DNA from: Thermococcus sp. M39
Lineage (GTDB): Archaea > Methanobacteriota_B > Thermococci > Thermococcales > Thermococcaceae
Length of the DNA stretch: 64,000 nt
Reading direction: 5' to 3'
Assembly (NCBI RefSeq): GCF_012027325.1
Contig: NZ_SNUG01000006.1
Coordinates: forward strand, 29,788 to 93,787
Both the position numbers and the translations under genes were made by a program. Positions 17,825 through 26,928 of the stretch are shown here, in pieces. Positions within the stretch are counted from its first letter, which is position 1; each line of letters starts with the position of its first letter. Under the pieces are notes generated by a model. It worked only from the letters and a program-made list of their open reading frames with translations, ran no database searches and was not told the DNA's origin.

Positions 17825-18955
17825 TCACTTTCTTCTTCTCAAGAGCAGTGGAATCAATGCTAATCCAACAAGGGCTGCTGGACCGCATGTCTTGCTTGTT
17901 GTGGCTGGAGCTGAAGTGCTTGTTTCAGCTGGCTTTTCAGTCTCTGCTGGCTTTTCTGTTGTGGTTTCTGCTGGCTTCTCTTCTACTTTGCTTGCCTCTT
18001 TAAGTGCCCAGTGGATGAAGTTTGTAACGAAGGTTGGACCGTCAAGTGGAACTCCGTGGTATTTTGGAGCCCATGTTGGCTCGTAGTCACCGTATGGTGA
18101 TTCACCGCTAACGATGAGCAAGCTCTGCTTTCCGTTGTCGAACTTGACAAACTCAACTGCTAAGAGTGTAAACACTCCAGTGTCGCCGGCCATGTAGGCA
18201 TTTGCTGGTGGGTCGTTGTTCTCAACGATTGTACCATCTGTAGTTGTCTTGACGATTCTGTAAACGTTCTCTGGTATGTTTCCATCAACGAGCTTCTGCC
18301 AGTTTCCATTGTCATCAACATAAGCAACAACGCCAGGACCGTGGTAGAGGACTTTTCCTCCGTTCTTGAAGCCCTCAGTAATCATGCTTGCATCTGGAGT
18401 GTTTGGATCGGGGTTAACAATACCAACAACTCTGTATCCTCTTCCAGCGTTGCTTGTTGGGTCTTCAACTGAACAGAGATCCAATCTGAGGTGGCCAATT
18501 CCAAGCTGGTCAAGGAGTGAATTAACAGTGTCTTGAACTTGTACACCGCTTCCATAATCGCTGTCACCAGCAATCCAGAGAACCTTTCCACCTTGCTTGA
18601 ACCACTCTGCAATTGCTTGAATCTCATCTGGCTCGAATGGACTTGATGGCTGACCAATGATAAGCATGTCAACATCTTTGAGAGCATCGGCTGTAATTTT
18701 ATCACCAAGGTGTGGGATGCCTAAGGTGTCAGCAGCAGCTGGATCACCGAAGTATGCCCACTTCACATCAGTGATTGTCTTTACAATGCCATGTGCTAAA
18801 GTCTCATTGGTGTCTCTGTCAAGAACGTCTCCTGCAAGGTACTTGTCATTTTCACCGTGGGCTAGATCCACAGCGACAGTCGCTGCGCTGGCAAAAGCAA
18901 TTCCGAAAAGCCCGAAAAGAACAAAAACTGACAGTAGTATTGAAAGCTTCTTCAT
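17825..18955 (-). CDS. Secreted CGP-CTERM protein of unknown function
   Basis: A 376-aa surface protein: signal peptide (residues 1-25), a Rossmann-like domain resembling class I glutamine-amidotransferase-like folds (VDMLIIGQPSSPFEPDEIQ, GGKVLWIAGDSDYG, LLIVSGESPYGD), a Pro/Glu/Thr-rich stalk with repeated EKPAET units, and a terminal CGPAALVGLALIPLLLRRRK sorting signal. The tail is almost identical to that of the metallophosphoesterase at 10.7 kb. The ATG at 18955 follows GGTGAACGCC. No catalytic Cys/His triad was obvious, so it may be a binding or structural protein. Confidence 0.88.
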   Translation of the reverse strand: MKKLSILLSVFVLFGLFGIAFASAATVAVDLAHGENDKYLAGDVLDRDTNETLAHGIVKTITDVKWAYFGDPAAADTLGIPHLGDKITADALKDVDMLIIGQPSSPFEPDEIQAIAEWFKQGGKVLWIAGDSDYGSGVQVQDTVNSLLDQLGIGHLRLDLCSVEDPTSNAGRGYRVVGIVNPDPNTPDASMITEGFKNGGKVLYHGPGVVAYVDDNGNWQKLVDGNIPENVYRIVKTTTDGTIVENNDPPANAYMAGDTGVFTLLAVEFVKFDNGKQSLLIVSGESPYGDYEPTWAPKYHGVPLDGPTFVTNFIHWALKEASKVEEKPAETTTEKPAETEKPAETSTSAPATTSKTCGPAALVGLALIPLLLRRRK

Positions 18956-19186
18956 GGCGTTCACCAAAAATGTCTAACGTATAAAGCAGTTATAAATCTT
19001 ATTGAACCCCCATTAGGTAACAATGTGTAGCGAGGCACTCGAATTTATATTGGTAGATGTTGAGAAACCCAACACCAAAAGACAGCACTGGGGAGTTATG
19101 TACACTCATGATATTCTGACATCATGATAACATTAAATGCGTAAATGCCTTAAAGGATAACGTCATTTTTGGCTTAGGTGGTGTGA

Positions 19187-20314
19187 ATGGACATAGAGAA
19201 AAAGATTGAGTTGATAACAAGAAAGCCAACTGAGGAGGTATTGACCGTAGAAAATTTGAGACAACTCTTGGAAATGGGAGTTCCTCTTCAGCATTATATA
19301 GGATTTGAAATAAGCGGTTACATTCATCTCGGTACTGGATTGATGGCGGGTGCAAAGATTGCTGACTTCCAAAAAGCAGGCATAAAAACAAGGATATTCC
19401 TAGCAGACTGGCACAGCTGGATTAATGACAAGCTCGGCGGAGACCTTGAGACAATTCAAAAAGTAGCTTTAACTTACTTTAAAGAAGGAATGAAGCAGAG
19501 CATCAAAGTTATGGGCGGAGATCCAGATAAGGTAGAGTTCGTCTTAGCGAGTGAGATCCTTGAAAAAGGTGACTACTGGCAGACCGTCATTGATATTTCA
19601 AAGAACGTTACTTTAAGCAGAGTTATGCGTTCCATCACAATCATGGGCAGGCAGATGGGGGAGGCAATAGACTTTGCAAAGCTGATCTACCCGATGATGC
19701 AGGTTGCTGACATATTCTACCAAGGAGTCAACATTGCACACGCTGGAATGGATCAAAGAAAGGCTCATGTCATCGCAATAGAAGTCGCTGAAAAGCTGAA
19801 GTACCATCCGCTTGTCTGGGAAGGCAAGAAATACAAGCCGGTTGCAGTTCACCACCACCTCCTACTTGGTCTGCAAGAACCACCAAAGTGGCCAATTGAG
19901 AGCGAAGAGGAGTTCAAAGAAATAAAAGCACAGATGAAGATGAGCAAGTCAAAGCCATACTCCGCTGTTTTCATACACGACAGCCCCGAAGAGATTAGGC
20001 AGAAGCTTAGGAAGGCATTCTGTCCTGCAAGAGAAGTCAGATACAATCCAGTTCTAGATTGGGCAGAGCACATAATCTTTAGGGAGGAGCCAACCGAATT
20101 TACCATTCACAGACCAGCTAAGTTCGGTGGTGATGTAACGTACACAACGTTTGAAGAGCTCAAGAAGGACTTTGCTGAAGGAAAGCTGCACCCACTTGAC
20201 CTGAAGAATGCGGTTGCCGAATACTTGATAGAGCTCCTCAAGCCAGTCAGAGAGTACTTTGAAAAGCACCCAGAACCTTTAGAGCTGATGAAAGAAGTTA
20301 AGATTACGAGATGA
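19187..20314 (+). CDS. tyrS: Tyrosyl-tRNA synthetase
   Basis: A 375-aa class I synthetase of the archaeal/eukaryotic TyrRS type. The HIGH-like signature is HLGTG (residues about 47-51) and KMSKS occurs near residue 250; YWQTV, MQVADI and GMDQRK form the tyrosine pocket and specificity region. It charges tRNA-Tyr with tyrosine. The ATG at 19187 follows GGTGGTGTGA. The upstream gap (18956-19186) holds no gene. A U-rich stretch follows the stop. Confidence 0.95.
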   Translation: MDIEKKIELITRKPTEEVLTVENLRQLLEMGVPLQHYIGFEISGYIHLGTGLMAGAKIADFQKAGIKTRIFLADWHSWINDKLGGDLETIQKVALTYFKEGMKQSIKVMGGDPDKVEFVLASEILEKGDYWQTVIDISKNVTLSRVMRSITIMGRQMGEAIDFAKLIYPMMQVADIFYQGVNIAHAGMDQRKAHVIAIEVAEKLKYHPLVWEGKKYKPVAVHHHLLLGLQEPPKWPIESEEEFKEIKAQMKMSKSKPYSAVFIHDSPEEIRQKLRKAFCPAREVRYNPVLDWAEHIIFREEPTEFTIHRPAKFGGDVTYTTFEELKKDFAEGKLHPLDLKNAVAEYLIELLKPVREYFEKHPEPLELMKEVKITR

Positions 20315-20345
20315 GTTTTTATTTCCGTTTTAATTTCCCTTTTCT
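20315..20345 (+). terminator. U-rich terminator after tyrS
   Basis: Directly after the tyrS stop come several T-tracts (GTTTTTATTTCC, GTTTTAATTTCCCTTTTC) without a hairpin, the usual archaeal termination signal. Confidence 0.5.
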
Positions 20346-20441
20346 GGTTTAATTGAGCTTAACTAAGTATCCAGAATTGCAGACAGTTTGATTTATTACC
20401 AAGAGATTATTTTTGAGAAGTTTGCTCAGAAGAGTTTGTTG

Positions 20442-20529
20442 TGGTGCGGGGGCGGGGATTTGAACCCCGGAACCCCTACGGGACGGGACCCTCAATCCCG
20501 CGCCTTTGACCAGGCTCGGCAACCCCCGC
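20442..20529 (-). tRNA. tRNA-Leu (GAG)
   Basis: Minus-strand cloverleaf: acceptor GCGGGGG pairing with CCCCCGC, D arm GCC...GGC, anticodon stem CGGGA/TCCCG with loop TTGAGGG (anticodon GAG), a long variable arm as expected for tRNA-Leu, T arm CGGGG-TTCAAAT-CCCCG, discriminator A and an encoded CCA (20442-20444). A TATA box CTTTATAAG lies at 20559-20567 on the minus strand, 30 nt upstream. Confidence 0.96.
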
Positions 20530-20584
20530 TCAAGCCAAAATATTTCGATCAAAATCAACTTATAAAGTTTTCTGTTTGGTACTA

Positions 20585-20600
20585 CCGAAAAATTTATAAA
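20585..20600 (+). promoter_or_regulatory. BRE/TATA promoter of tRNA-Lys
   Basis: ACCGAAAAATTTATAAAA combines a purine-rich BRE with TTTATAAA and lies about 30-40 nt before the mature tRNA-Lys 5' end. It may also serve the helicase gene that follows the tRNA. Confidence 0.65.
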
Positions 20601-20628
20601 ATGCTTGACTCCCAATGATTTTGGACGC

Positions 20629-20706
20629 GGGCCGGTAGCTTAGCCTGGTTAGAGCGGCGGACTCTTAATCCGCAGGTCGGGGGTTCAAATCCCCCCCGGC
20701 CCGCCA
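20629..20706 (+). tRNA. tRNA-Lys (CTT)
   Basis: Cloverleaf with acceptor GGGCCGG/CCGGCCC, D arm GCTTAGCCTGGTTAGAGC, anticodon stem GCGGA/TCCGC with loop CTCTTAA (anticodon CTT), T arm GGGGG-TTCAAAT-CCCCC, discriminator G and encoded CCA. No intron. It is divergent from tRNA-Leu and 42 nt upstream of the helicase gene. Confidence 0.97.
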
Positions 20707-20748
20707 ACAAGCTGCACTTCTTCTGGAGTGCTTTTCTGAGACAAGAAA

Positions 20749-21897
20749 ATGAGTTTTGAAAAATTAGGACTCTCAGAAAATACACTGGGAGCAGACAGAA
20801 GAAAAGGGTTCTCGGAACCTACAGACATTCAGAGGGAAGTTATCCCTCTGTTCTTAAGAGGAGACGCAGACATAGTTGGACAATCACAGACAGGAACTGG
20901 AAAAACTGCATCATTCGCATTACCGCTTGTAGATGTTATCAACGAGTATGAAAGGGAAGTCCAAGCAATAATTTTAACGCCAACCAGAGAGCTTGCTCTT
21001 CAAGTAACTGACGAGATAAAGTCGCTTAGAGGCAAGAAAAGGATAAGAGTTCTTTCAGTATATGGAGGACAACCAATAGGCCCCCAGATAAGATCCCTTA
21101 GAAAAGGAGCCCACATAGTGGTTGGAACTCCTGGAAGAGTTCTCGATCACATCAGAAGAGGCACATTGAGGCTTGACGGAATTCAATACTTCATCCTAGA
21201 TGAAGCTGACAGAATGCTCGATATGGGCTTCATAGATGATATAAGAGCAATATTCAGAGAGACACCAAGAAATAAGCGTGTCCTTATGTTTTCAGCAACG
21301 ATGCCCCGTGAAGTTTTGAGGCTAGCAAAACGATACATGAAGGAATATGAGCTGATAAGAACAAGCAGCGACGAGCCAGTTCCAGAACTTGTGGAGCAAG
21401 AGTATATTGAAGTTGTACCAGCAAGGAAAATATCCGTGTTGAAAAGAATATTAAACAGTAAATTCTATGGAATAATCTTCTGCCAAACGAAGAGGGAGAC
21501 TAGGATATTGGCAGAAAAGCTTGCACGTATGGGATATAGCGCTGAAGCTTTAAACGGAGATATGAGCCAAAGAAGCAGAGAAAGAACCTTGATGCGCTTC
21601 AAAAGACGAAAAATAAACATTCTAGTTGCCACAGATGTTGCTGCAAGAGGAATAGACGTTCAAGACATCACTCACATTGTAAACTATTCTTTGCCACAAA
21701 ACGCTGAAATGTATATCCACAGGATTGGAAGAACGGGACGGGCAGGTAAGAGAGGGAAAGCAATAACATTCATCATGCCGGGAGAGTATAGGAGGTTAAG
21801 ATACATTGAGAGCGTTGCAAAAGTTAGCATAAAGAAATCAAAGCTTCAAGAAAGCATAGACAAAGAAAAGAGAAGAGACTCAAGAAAGAGATACTGA
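20749..21897 (+). CDS. DEAD-box ATP-dependent RNA helicase
   Basis: A 382-aa minimal DEAD-box helicase with all core motifs: Q motif FSEPTDIQREVIP, motif I SQTGTGKT (about residue 44), PTRELAL, TPGRVLD, ILDEADRMLDMG, SAT, and C-terminal ATDVAARGID and HRIGRTGRAG, ending in a basic tail. It unwinds structured RNA, for example in ribosome assembly or low-temperature growth. The ATG at 20749 lacks a clear binding site (GGAGTG is about 20 nt away), and the tRNA-Lys gene ends only 42 nt upstream, so the mRNA may come from a tRNA read-through transcript cut at the tRNA 3' end. Confidence 0.93.
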   Translation: MSFEKLGLSENTLGADRRKGFSEPTDIQREVIPLFLRGDADIVGQSQTGTGKTASFALPLVDVINEYEREVQAIILTPTRELALQVTDEIKSLRGKKRIRVLSVYGGQPIGPQIRSLRKGAHIVVGTPGRVLDHIRRGTLRLDGIQYFILDEADRMLDMGFIDDIRAIFRETPRNKRVLMFSATMPREVLRLAKRYMKEYELIRTSSDEPVPELVEQEYIEVVPARKISVLKRILNSKFYGIIFCQTKRETRILAEKLARMGYSAEALNGDMSQRSRERTLMRFKRRKINILVATDVAARGIDVQDITHIVNYSLPQNAEMYIHRIGRTGRAGKRGKAITFIMPGEYRRLRYIESVAKVSIKKSKLQESIDKEKRRDSRKRY

Positions 21898-21900
21898 GAT

Positions 21901-23049
21901 TTATCTCGACTTGGCAATATCGAGAATTATTTTAAGGTTCTCCCCCTCTTCTCTTATCTCAATCCAAAACGCTGAATACTGCCCCAAGTCAGCTCTAACT
22001 TCCGGGTCTGAGACTATACTGTCGTAGAGATAATTGATCAGCTGTTCATGGAACAGAGGATTGTAATATTCAACAAACTTTTCAAATCTAAACGTCCAAA
22101 CTTTTCCTTCTGAATATCCATTTGGCAGTGTGCCTTGGGAAAGTGACTGAAGTTTCTCATCAAGCCTCAAGTTTGAAAAGTTCTTCAATAATTTTGAAGA
22201 CAAGCTCCCAGAAATTGCCTGTGCATCTGCATCAGTGAACTTGTAATCCTGCTTTAGGAACTCTATCCCAGAGACAACTCCCAAGTTCTTTACTTTAGCG
22301 CTGCCATTTACAAGAGTAATTTCATAAATTGTCGCATTTGAGATTGTTTTTCCGTTTTCCTTCCAGTACCGGTAATATGCTCCCAAATCCATGGCGGGAG
22401 GATGTTGGTCTAGGACAAAATACCACCCTTCAATTTTTATTACTGCCACTGCATGCCCAACATCGCTGTCCGTGAAGTTAATGCTGAAAATGTAAACGGG
22501 AGAGTAGTTCATACCCAAAAGCAGCCCAGCTGTTAAAATTGCGTAATCTGTGCAGACACCTTTTCCTTTCATTATTGTTTCATAGGGAGTTTGTATCGTG
22601 TTGTCTTTTCCTCTTACAATCTCAAAATCCCCATTGCTGTATATTTTAATTTCTGGAGCTGGGAGGGACGCTTTTTCCCAGTCATATTGGATATGCTCTT
22701 TTTCCCACTCTAGGATGTTCCAAGCACTTTGCTGTAAGCTGTCACCTTTAAGCTGCTCAGCTAAGGGCTTTATTTTAGCAAGCTCCTCTTTGCTTAAAGC
22801 ACATGGGATTGCCCTTTCAAGGACGTATCTCCAGAGAGGGTCCGAGCAAGAAGGAGTGGTATTAGATTGGGGCAACACTATTGTTGTAGAAGCAGTTTGA
22901 GTAGATGAGGTAGTTGCTGAAGGCTTGGTGAAGGGATGACTTTCTGAAGTTGATCTTTCTGTTTGGGTGATTGTCTCGATTTGAACACATCCGCTTACAA
23001 ATACGAGTGCTATTATAAGTGCTGAAAGCATGAATTTAAGCAACCTCAT
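21901..23049 (-). CDS. Transglutaminase-like lipoprotein
   Basis: A 382-aa lipoprotein: signal with lipobox VSGC (Cys21), a Ser/Thr-rich linker, then a transglutaminase/protease-like domain with the full triad (Cys in GKGVCTDYAIL, His in DVGHAVAVIK, Asp in YFVLDQHPP). Such domains act as peptidases, ligases or binding modules. It converges with the helicase gene, 3 nt apart. Compare the second, degenerate member at 56.7-58.3 kb. Function and substrate unknown. Confidence 0.85.
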   Translation of the reverse strand: MRLLKFMLSALIIALVFVSGCVQIETITQTERSTSESHPFTKPSATTSSTQTASTTIVLPQSNTTPSCSDPLWRYVLERAIPCALSKEELAKIKPLAEQLKGDSLQQSAWNILEWEKEHIQYDWEKASLPAPEIKIYSNGDFEIVRGKDNTIQTPYETIMKGKGVCTDYAILTAGLLLGMNYSPVYIFSINFTDSDVGHAVAVIKIEGWYFVLDQHPPAMDLGAYYRYWKENGKTISNATIYEITLVNGSAKVKNLGVVSGIEFLKQDYKFTDADAQAISGSLSSKLLKNFSNLRLDEKLQSLSQGTLPNGYSEGKVWTFRFEKFVEYYNPLFHEQLINYLYDSIVSDPEVRADLGQYSAFWIEIREEGENLKIILDIAKSR

Positions 23050-23472
23050 ACAGTCTCACCTTAGAAGTGGTTATGTACGGGAGATTAAAAATGTGTTGCT
23101 ATAGCAAACTTTGCTGAGAGCGGAGTTTAGTCAGAATGCCAGCATGAGTCCCGAGAACTTCAGTGAAAATGAGGGTGAGAGGAGCTTTGCTCCTTGGTAG
23201 ATTTAAGAGAGTAAAGAAGGATGTGGGAAACGTAGTTTTTCAAACTTTGGGAAAGTTTGGCCAAAAGTGTTTTTGGTCCATTTAAAGAGTGCGAGAGTTT
23301 GTTTAAGGTCCCTAATATAACACTGATTCAACTAAAAACAGCATTTAAGCGGTTTTCTTTCATCTTACGTCCGTAGAACGCTTTTTTAGTGAAACACTGA
23401 AAATACGCTAATTTAGAGAGAAATCCACTCCAAGAAAAGCACTTAGAGAAGGATAGTGAAGGCAAAGTTTGT
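23050..23472. other. 423-nt intergenic region with a chain of inverted repeats
   Basis: No convincing gene. Four perfect inverted repeats follow each other: AGCAAA/TTTGCT (23103-23115), GGAGC/GCTCC (23181-23193), CAAACTTT/AAAGTTTG (23241-23259) and CCAAAA/TTTTGG (23261-23276). A plus-strand frame from about 23237 to 23377 is open for 47 codons but has no start. This could be a structured RNA, a degenerate mobile-element remnant or a gene relic. Confidence 0.45.
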
Positions 23473-23549
<77 letters not shown>

Positions 23550-23583
23550 TCGGGAACTAATCATCAGAAAGGTATTTATAAAG

Positions 23584-23854
23584 ATTGCGGTGGTTGAAAA
23601 TGCACCGCTAGCTCTTTAAGTTTAAAAGAGCTATGGAAAGCAATGACCATGTGGAGGTATTCTCTGTCAAGGGAGAGGTTTTGAATCCTTGAAGGACACG
23701 GCATAATTGAGCGTACTTGATTTTGGTTGTTCCTGATTTGTTTTTTGATTTTGTTTACGCTTGTTCTTAGTATTGACTGAGATTGGTCTAATTTGTAATT
23801 TTTAAAATCATGTAGAATCGAAACTCTTATATATGCAACTTTTTTTTCATACCT
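23584..23854. other. Intergenic region before the radical SAM gene
   Basis: No gene seen. It holds an 8-bp inverted repeat AGCTCTTT/AAAGAGCT (23610-23632, 7-nt loop) and, at 23825-23834, the TATA-like CTTATATATG that should drive the radical SAM gene with a very short leader. Two short frames near 23632-23690 (19 and 13 codons) are too small to support. Confidence 0.5.
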
Positions 23855-23866
23855 ATGGTGATAAAG

Positions 23867-25474
23867 ATGACCAGAGTAGTCCTGACAACAGATGAGACGC
23901 TAACGAGTACATATCATAACGTACCTTTGTTGGACTTTCTCGGCTGTGCCCCCTACGACAAGCTCCCCAAGTGGGTGTTCTACCTCCTCGACTCGCAACT
24001 CCCGGACGAGAACGGTGTTTTAACTCAAGCACCCTACGGGCTGAGAAAGGTTGAGGCAGCCCTTCTGAGGGACGGCTTTAAGAGAAACGAAGTCGTTGTC
24101 GCTCACCCGCGCAAAATCGGGAAGTTTATCGGCGATGACACCACTATAGTGGCCCTTTACGAGATGGATCCCCTCGGCCTTGGCCCTGTCAGTATGATGT
24201 TCACCAACGGCGGCCAGTGGAAGAACTACACCAGCATCAAGTTCAGGGAGCTCGTCGAGAGGATAAACCGCGTGAGGGAGGGCAAGAACCTTAAGTTCAG
24301 GTTGGTTGTGGGCGGGCCTGGGGCATGGCAACTTGAGTTCAAGAGAGAGACTAAGGAAAAGCTTAAAATCGACCACGTGGTCATAGGCGAGGTCGATCAC
24401 GTCGCTGGAGAACTCTTCAGGGACATTGAGAGCGGGAATACAGATGAGACGATATTTATAAAAGGCTGGCCTAGGGTTGAGGAAATCCCAACTATCGTGG
24501 CGCCCTCTTACAAGGGACTCGTCGAGGTAATGCGTGGTTGCGGTAGGGGGTGCCGCTTCTGCGAGCCCAACCTCAGGGTCGCCCGCTACATCCCACTTGA
24601 GAAGATCGAGGAGGAGATAAAGCTGAATGTTGAAGCTGGAATAGACCACGCCTGGCTCCACAGTGAGGACATCTTCCTATACAAGGTCGAGGATAAGAAA
24701 AACTTCTATCCAAACGCTGAAGCAGTAGTTGAGTTGTTCGAGATGGCCAGGAAGTACACACGTAACGTAAACCCGACCCACGGGGCTGTAGCTGGAGCCT
24801 TGGCCGTCCCTGGCATGATAGAGGAAATCTCCCACATAGTAGAAGCAGGCCCGAGTCACTGGGTCGGAATTCAGGTTGGCTTTGAGACAGCGGCTTCAGA
24901 GCTTATCGGGAAGTATATGAACAACAAGATGAAGCCCTTCTCTCCAGAGGAGTGGCCATGGGTTCTGCTGAACGGGACGTACGTCTTCAACAAAAACTAC
25001 TGGTTCCCGGCTTACACAACGATCCTAGGTTTGCCTGGTGACACCGATGACTACGAGATTATGACTGCTCAGCTCATAGTGACGATGGAGAAGGAGCTTG
25101 AAAAGAAGCTTGGCAACAAGGCTCACTTCATTGTCACACCTCTAGCTTTTGTTCCAATGGGCCTGCTGAAGGATCAGGAGTTCTACAGGATCGATGAGAT
25201 GATAACTTACGGCCAGTTTCTCCACCTGTACTACGCATGGAAGCACATGATGCACGAGGTCACCAAAGGGCTTCCGGCAGTCATGAGAGGCAATCCTTTC
25301 CTTATCCCGTTCTATCCTCTGGCCTGCTTGGGGACGCGCATCGTCATAAGGCAGATCGAGAAATGGGGTAAGGAAAAGGGCTACGAGGTGAAGGAGCTCG
25401 AGCCGTTAGATGTGCGCATCGAGGTGGAAGAGCACCGCTGGTACAGCACACCGAGCCTTGCTGAGGCGTATTAG
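23867..25474 (+). CDS. B12-binding-domain-like radical SAM protein
   Basis: A 535-aa iron-sulfur enzyme. The N-terminal 200 residues look like the Rossmann-type region of B12-binding radical SAM proteins (VVVAHPRKIGKFIGDDTTIV, LRLVVGGPGAWQ-like strand), followed by the radical SAM cluster motif C-x3-C-x2-C in MRGCGRGCRFCEP near residue 227. The C-terminal half (TTILGLPGDTDDYEI, then a helical tail) continues the TIM barrel. The ATG at 23867 follows GGTGATAAAG. Codons are much richer in G and C at third positions than in neighbouring genes, suggesting strong expression or transfer from a GC-rich relative. Reaction unknown. Confidence 0.85.
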   Translation: MTRVVLTTDETLTSTYHNVPLLDFLGCAPYDKLPKWVFYLLDSQLPDENGVLTQAPYGLRKVEAALLRDGFKRNEVVVAHPRKIGKFIGDDTTIVALYEMDPLGLGPVSMMFTNGGQWKNYTSIKFRELVERINRVREGKNLKFRLVVGGPGAWQLEFKRETKEKLKIDHVVIGEVDHVAGELFRDIESGNTDETIFIKGWPRVEEIPTIVAPSYKGLVEVMRGCGRGCRFCEPNLRVARYIPLEKIEEEIKLNVEAGIDHAWLHSEDIFLYKVEDKKNFYPNAEAVVELFEMARKYTRNVNPTHGAVAGALAVPGMIEEISHIVEAGPSHWVGIQVGFETAASELIGKYMNNKMKPFSPEEWPWVLLNGTYVFNKNYWFPAYTTILGLPGDTDDYEIMTAQLIVTMEKELEKKLGNKAHFIVTPLAFVPMGLLKDQEFYRIDEMITYGQFLHLYYAWKHMMHEVTKGLPAVMRGNPFLIPFYPLACLGTRIVIRQIEKWGKEKGYEVKELEPLDVRIEVEEHRWYSTPSLAEAY

Positions 25475-25635
25475 ACCCTTATCTCCACTTTTCTTCATTT
25501 CAATAAACCTTATTTGGGTCTTGTTTGAGGTAATAATTGCATAAAAAGTTTCAACTTTCGCTTTTTTTCAGGCAGGATGCATAATATGCTGAACTCTCAA
25601 GTGATCATTAACGTTATGAAAGAAAGAGAGAAGGC

Positions 25636-26928
25636 TCATGGATAGAGCCTTGTTGGAGTCCTTGGGAACAAGGTTGCCCATCTAACGTGGTCAAGATTGA
25701 GAATCCATGCAACTACTCTTTCTACACCAAGCCCAAAGCCGCTGTGCGGAACTGAGCCGTATTTCCTCAAATCGAGATACCACTCGTAGTCCTTTGGATC
25801 CATGCCCTCCTCTAAAATACGCTGCACAAGCTTGTCGTAATCGTCTTCTCTCTGTGAACCACCAATTATTTCACCATATCCTTCAGGTGCAAGCATATCA
25901 GCCGCTAAGACCTTTCTTGGGTCTTCTGGATCTTCCTTCATGTAGAAGGCCTTGATATGCTTTGGATATCCGTAAACAAAGAATGGTCTGTCGAATTCTT
26001 CTGTTAAAACCCTCTCCTCATCAGCTCCCATGTCTTCGCCCCACTCTATCTGAACGCCCTTGCTCTGAAGTATGTCAATTGCTTCATCATAACTTATCCT
26101 CGGGAAAGGCGGCTCTGTGTTCTTCAAGGTTGTGAGATCTTTTCTATACATTTCTATTTCTGATCTCCTCAACTCTAAGGTTCTCTGAACCATATAGCTA
26201 ACGAGTTCTTCTTCAACCTTCATTATGTCCCAGAGATCCATCCATGCAGCCTCAAGCTCAAGGTGCCAGAACTCTGTCAAATGCCTCCTTGTTCTGCTCT
26301 TCTCTGCTCTAAACGAAGGGGTTAAGCTCCATACTTTTTCAAGGCCAAAGATTGCAGCTTCAAGGTAAAGTTGAGCAGATTGACTCAAGTAAGCAGTTTT
26401 GTCAAAGTATTTGAGCTTGAAGAGCGTAGCTCCACCTTCAACTGCCCCTGTAACTAATATTGGTGGAAATACCTCATACCAGCCGTCTTGAAGGAGCCAT
26501 TCTCTCGCAGCTTGAATTAGAGTTGCCTTAACTTTCATTATTGCCGCTACTTTTGGAGATCTAAGGTGAAGATGCCTGACATCCAAGAGGAACTCTGGAC
26601 TTGCGTCCTTGGTTATTGGGAAGAACTCGACGTTTTGAATTACCTCAATCTTATCGGCTTGAATTTCAACTCCTCCAGGGGCCCTTCTATCAGCCTTTAC
26701 AACACCTTCAATTATCACGCTTGACTCTATTCCGGTTTTCTTTGCAGTCTCGTAGGCTTCTTTGCTGAGCTCCTCTTTGAATACGGTTTGAATAATTCCG
26801 CTTGAGTCCCTGAGGACTATAAACACCTTGTCTTTAATTTCTCTCTTTCTATACACCCAACCAGCAAGTTTAACCCTTTGTCCTTCCATTTCAGGTTTAA
26901 CTTGAGCACAGTAAATCTTGTCAATCAT
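25636..26928 (-). CDS. asnS: Asparaginyl-tRNA synthetase
   Basis: A 430-aa class IIb synthetase: N-terminal OB-fold anticodon-binding domain (VKLAGWVYRKREIKDKVFIV, VLRDSSGIIQTVF) and a catalytic domain with motif 2 (FRAEKSRTRRHLTEFWHLE) and motif 3 (GFGLGVERVVAWI). I favour AsnRS over AspRS because of GYPKHIKAFYMK, RKYGSVPHSGFGLG and the terminal FPRTPTRLYP. The ATG at 26928 follows GAGGTGATGGTT; the longer frame starts with a GTG in the binding site. It makes Asn-tRNA directly. Confidence 0.9.
   Translation of the reverse strand: MIDKIYCAQVKPEMEGQRVKLAGWVYRKREIKDKVFIVLRDSSGIIQTVFKEELSKEAYETAKKTGIESSVIIEGVVKADRRAPGGVEIQADKIEVIQNVEFFPITKDASPEFLLDVRHLHLRSPKVAAIMKVKATLIQAAREWLLQDGWYEVFPPILVTGAVEGGATLFKLKYFDKTAYLSQSAQLYLEAAIFGLEKVWSLTPSFRAEKSRTRRHLTEFWHLELEAAWMDLWDIMKVEEELVSYMVQRTLELRRSEIEMYRKDLTTLKNTEPPFPRISYDEAIDILQSKGVQIEWGEDMGADEERVLTEEFDRPFFVYGYPKHIKAFYMKEDPEDPRKVLAADMLAPEGYGEIIGGSQREDDYDKLVQRILEEGMDPKDYEWYLDLRKYGSVPHSGFGLGVERVVAWILNLDHVRWATLFPRTPTRLYP

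Noticed and set aside
23237..23377. 47-codon plus-strand frame near tRNA-Arg
   Set aside because: No start codon or ribosome site and it overlaps hairpins; recorded only as part of the gap description.
24020..24859. Long minus-strand open frames inside the radical SAM gene
   Set aside because: They result from the high GC at third positions; none has a ribosome site or family signature, while the plus strand carries the cluster-binding cysteines.
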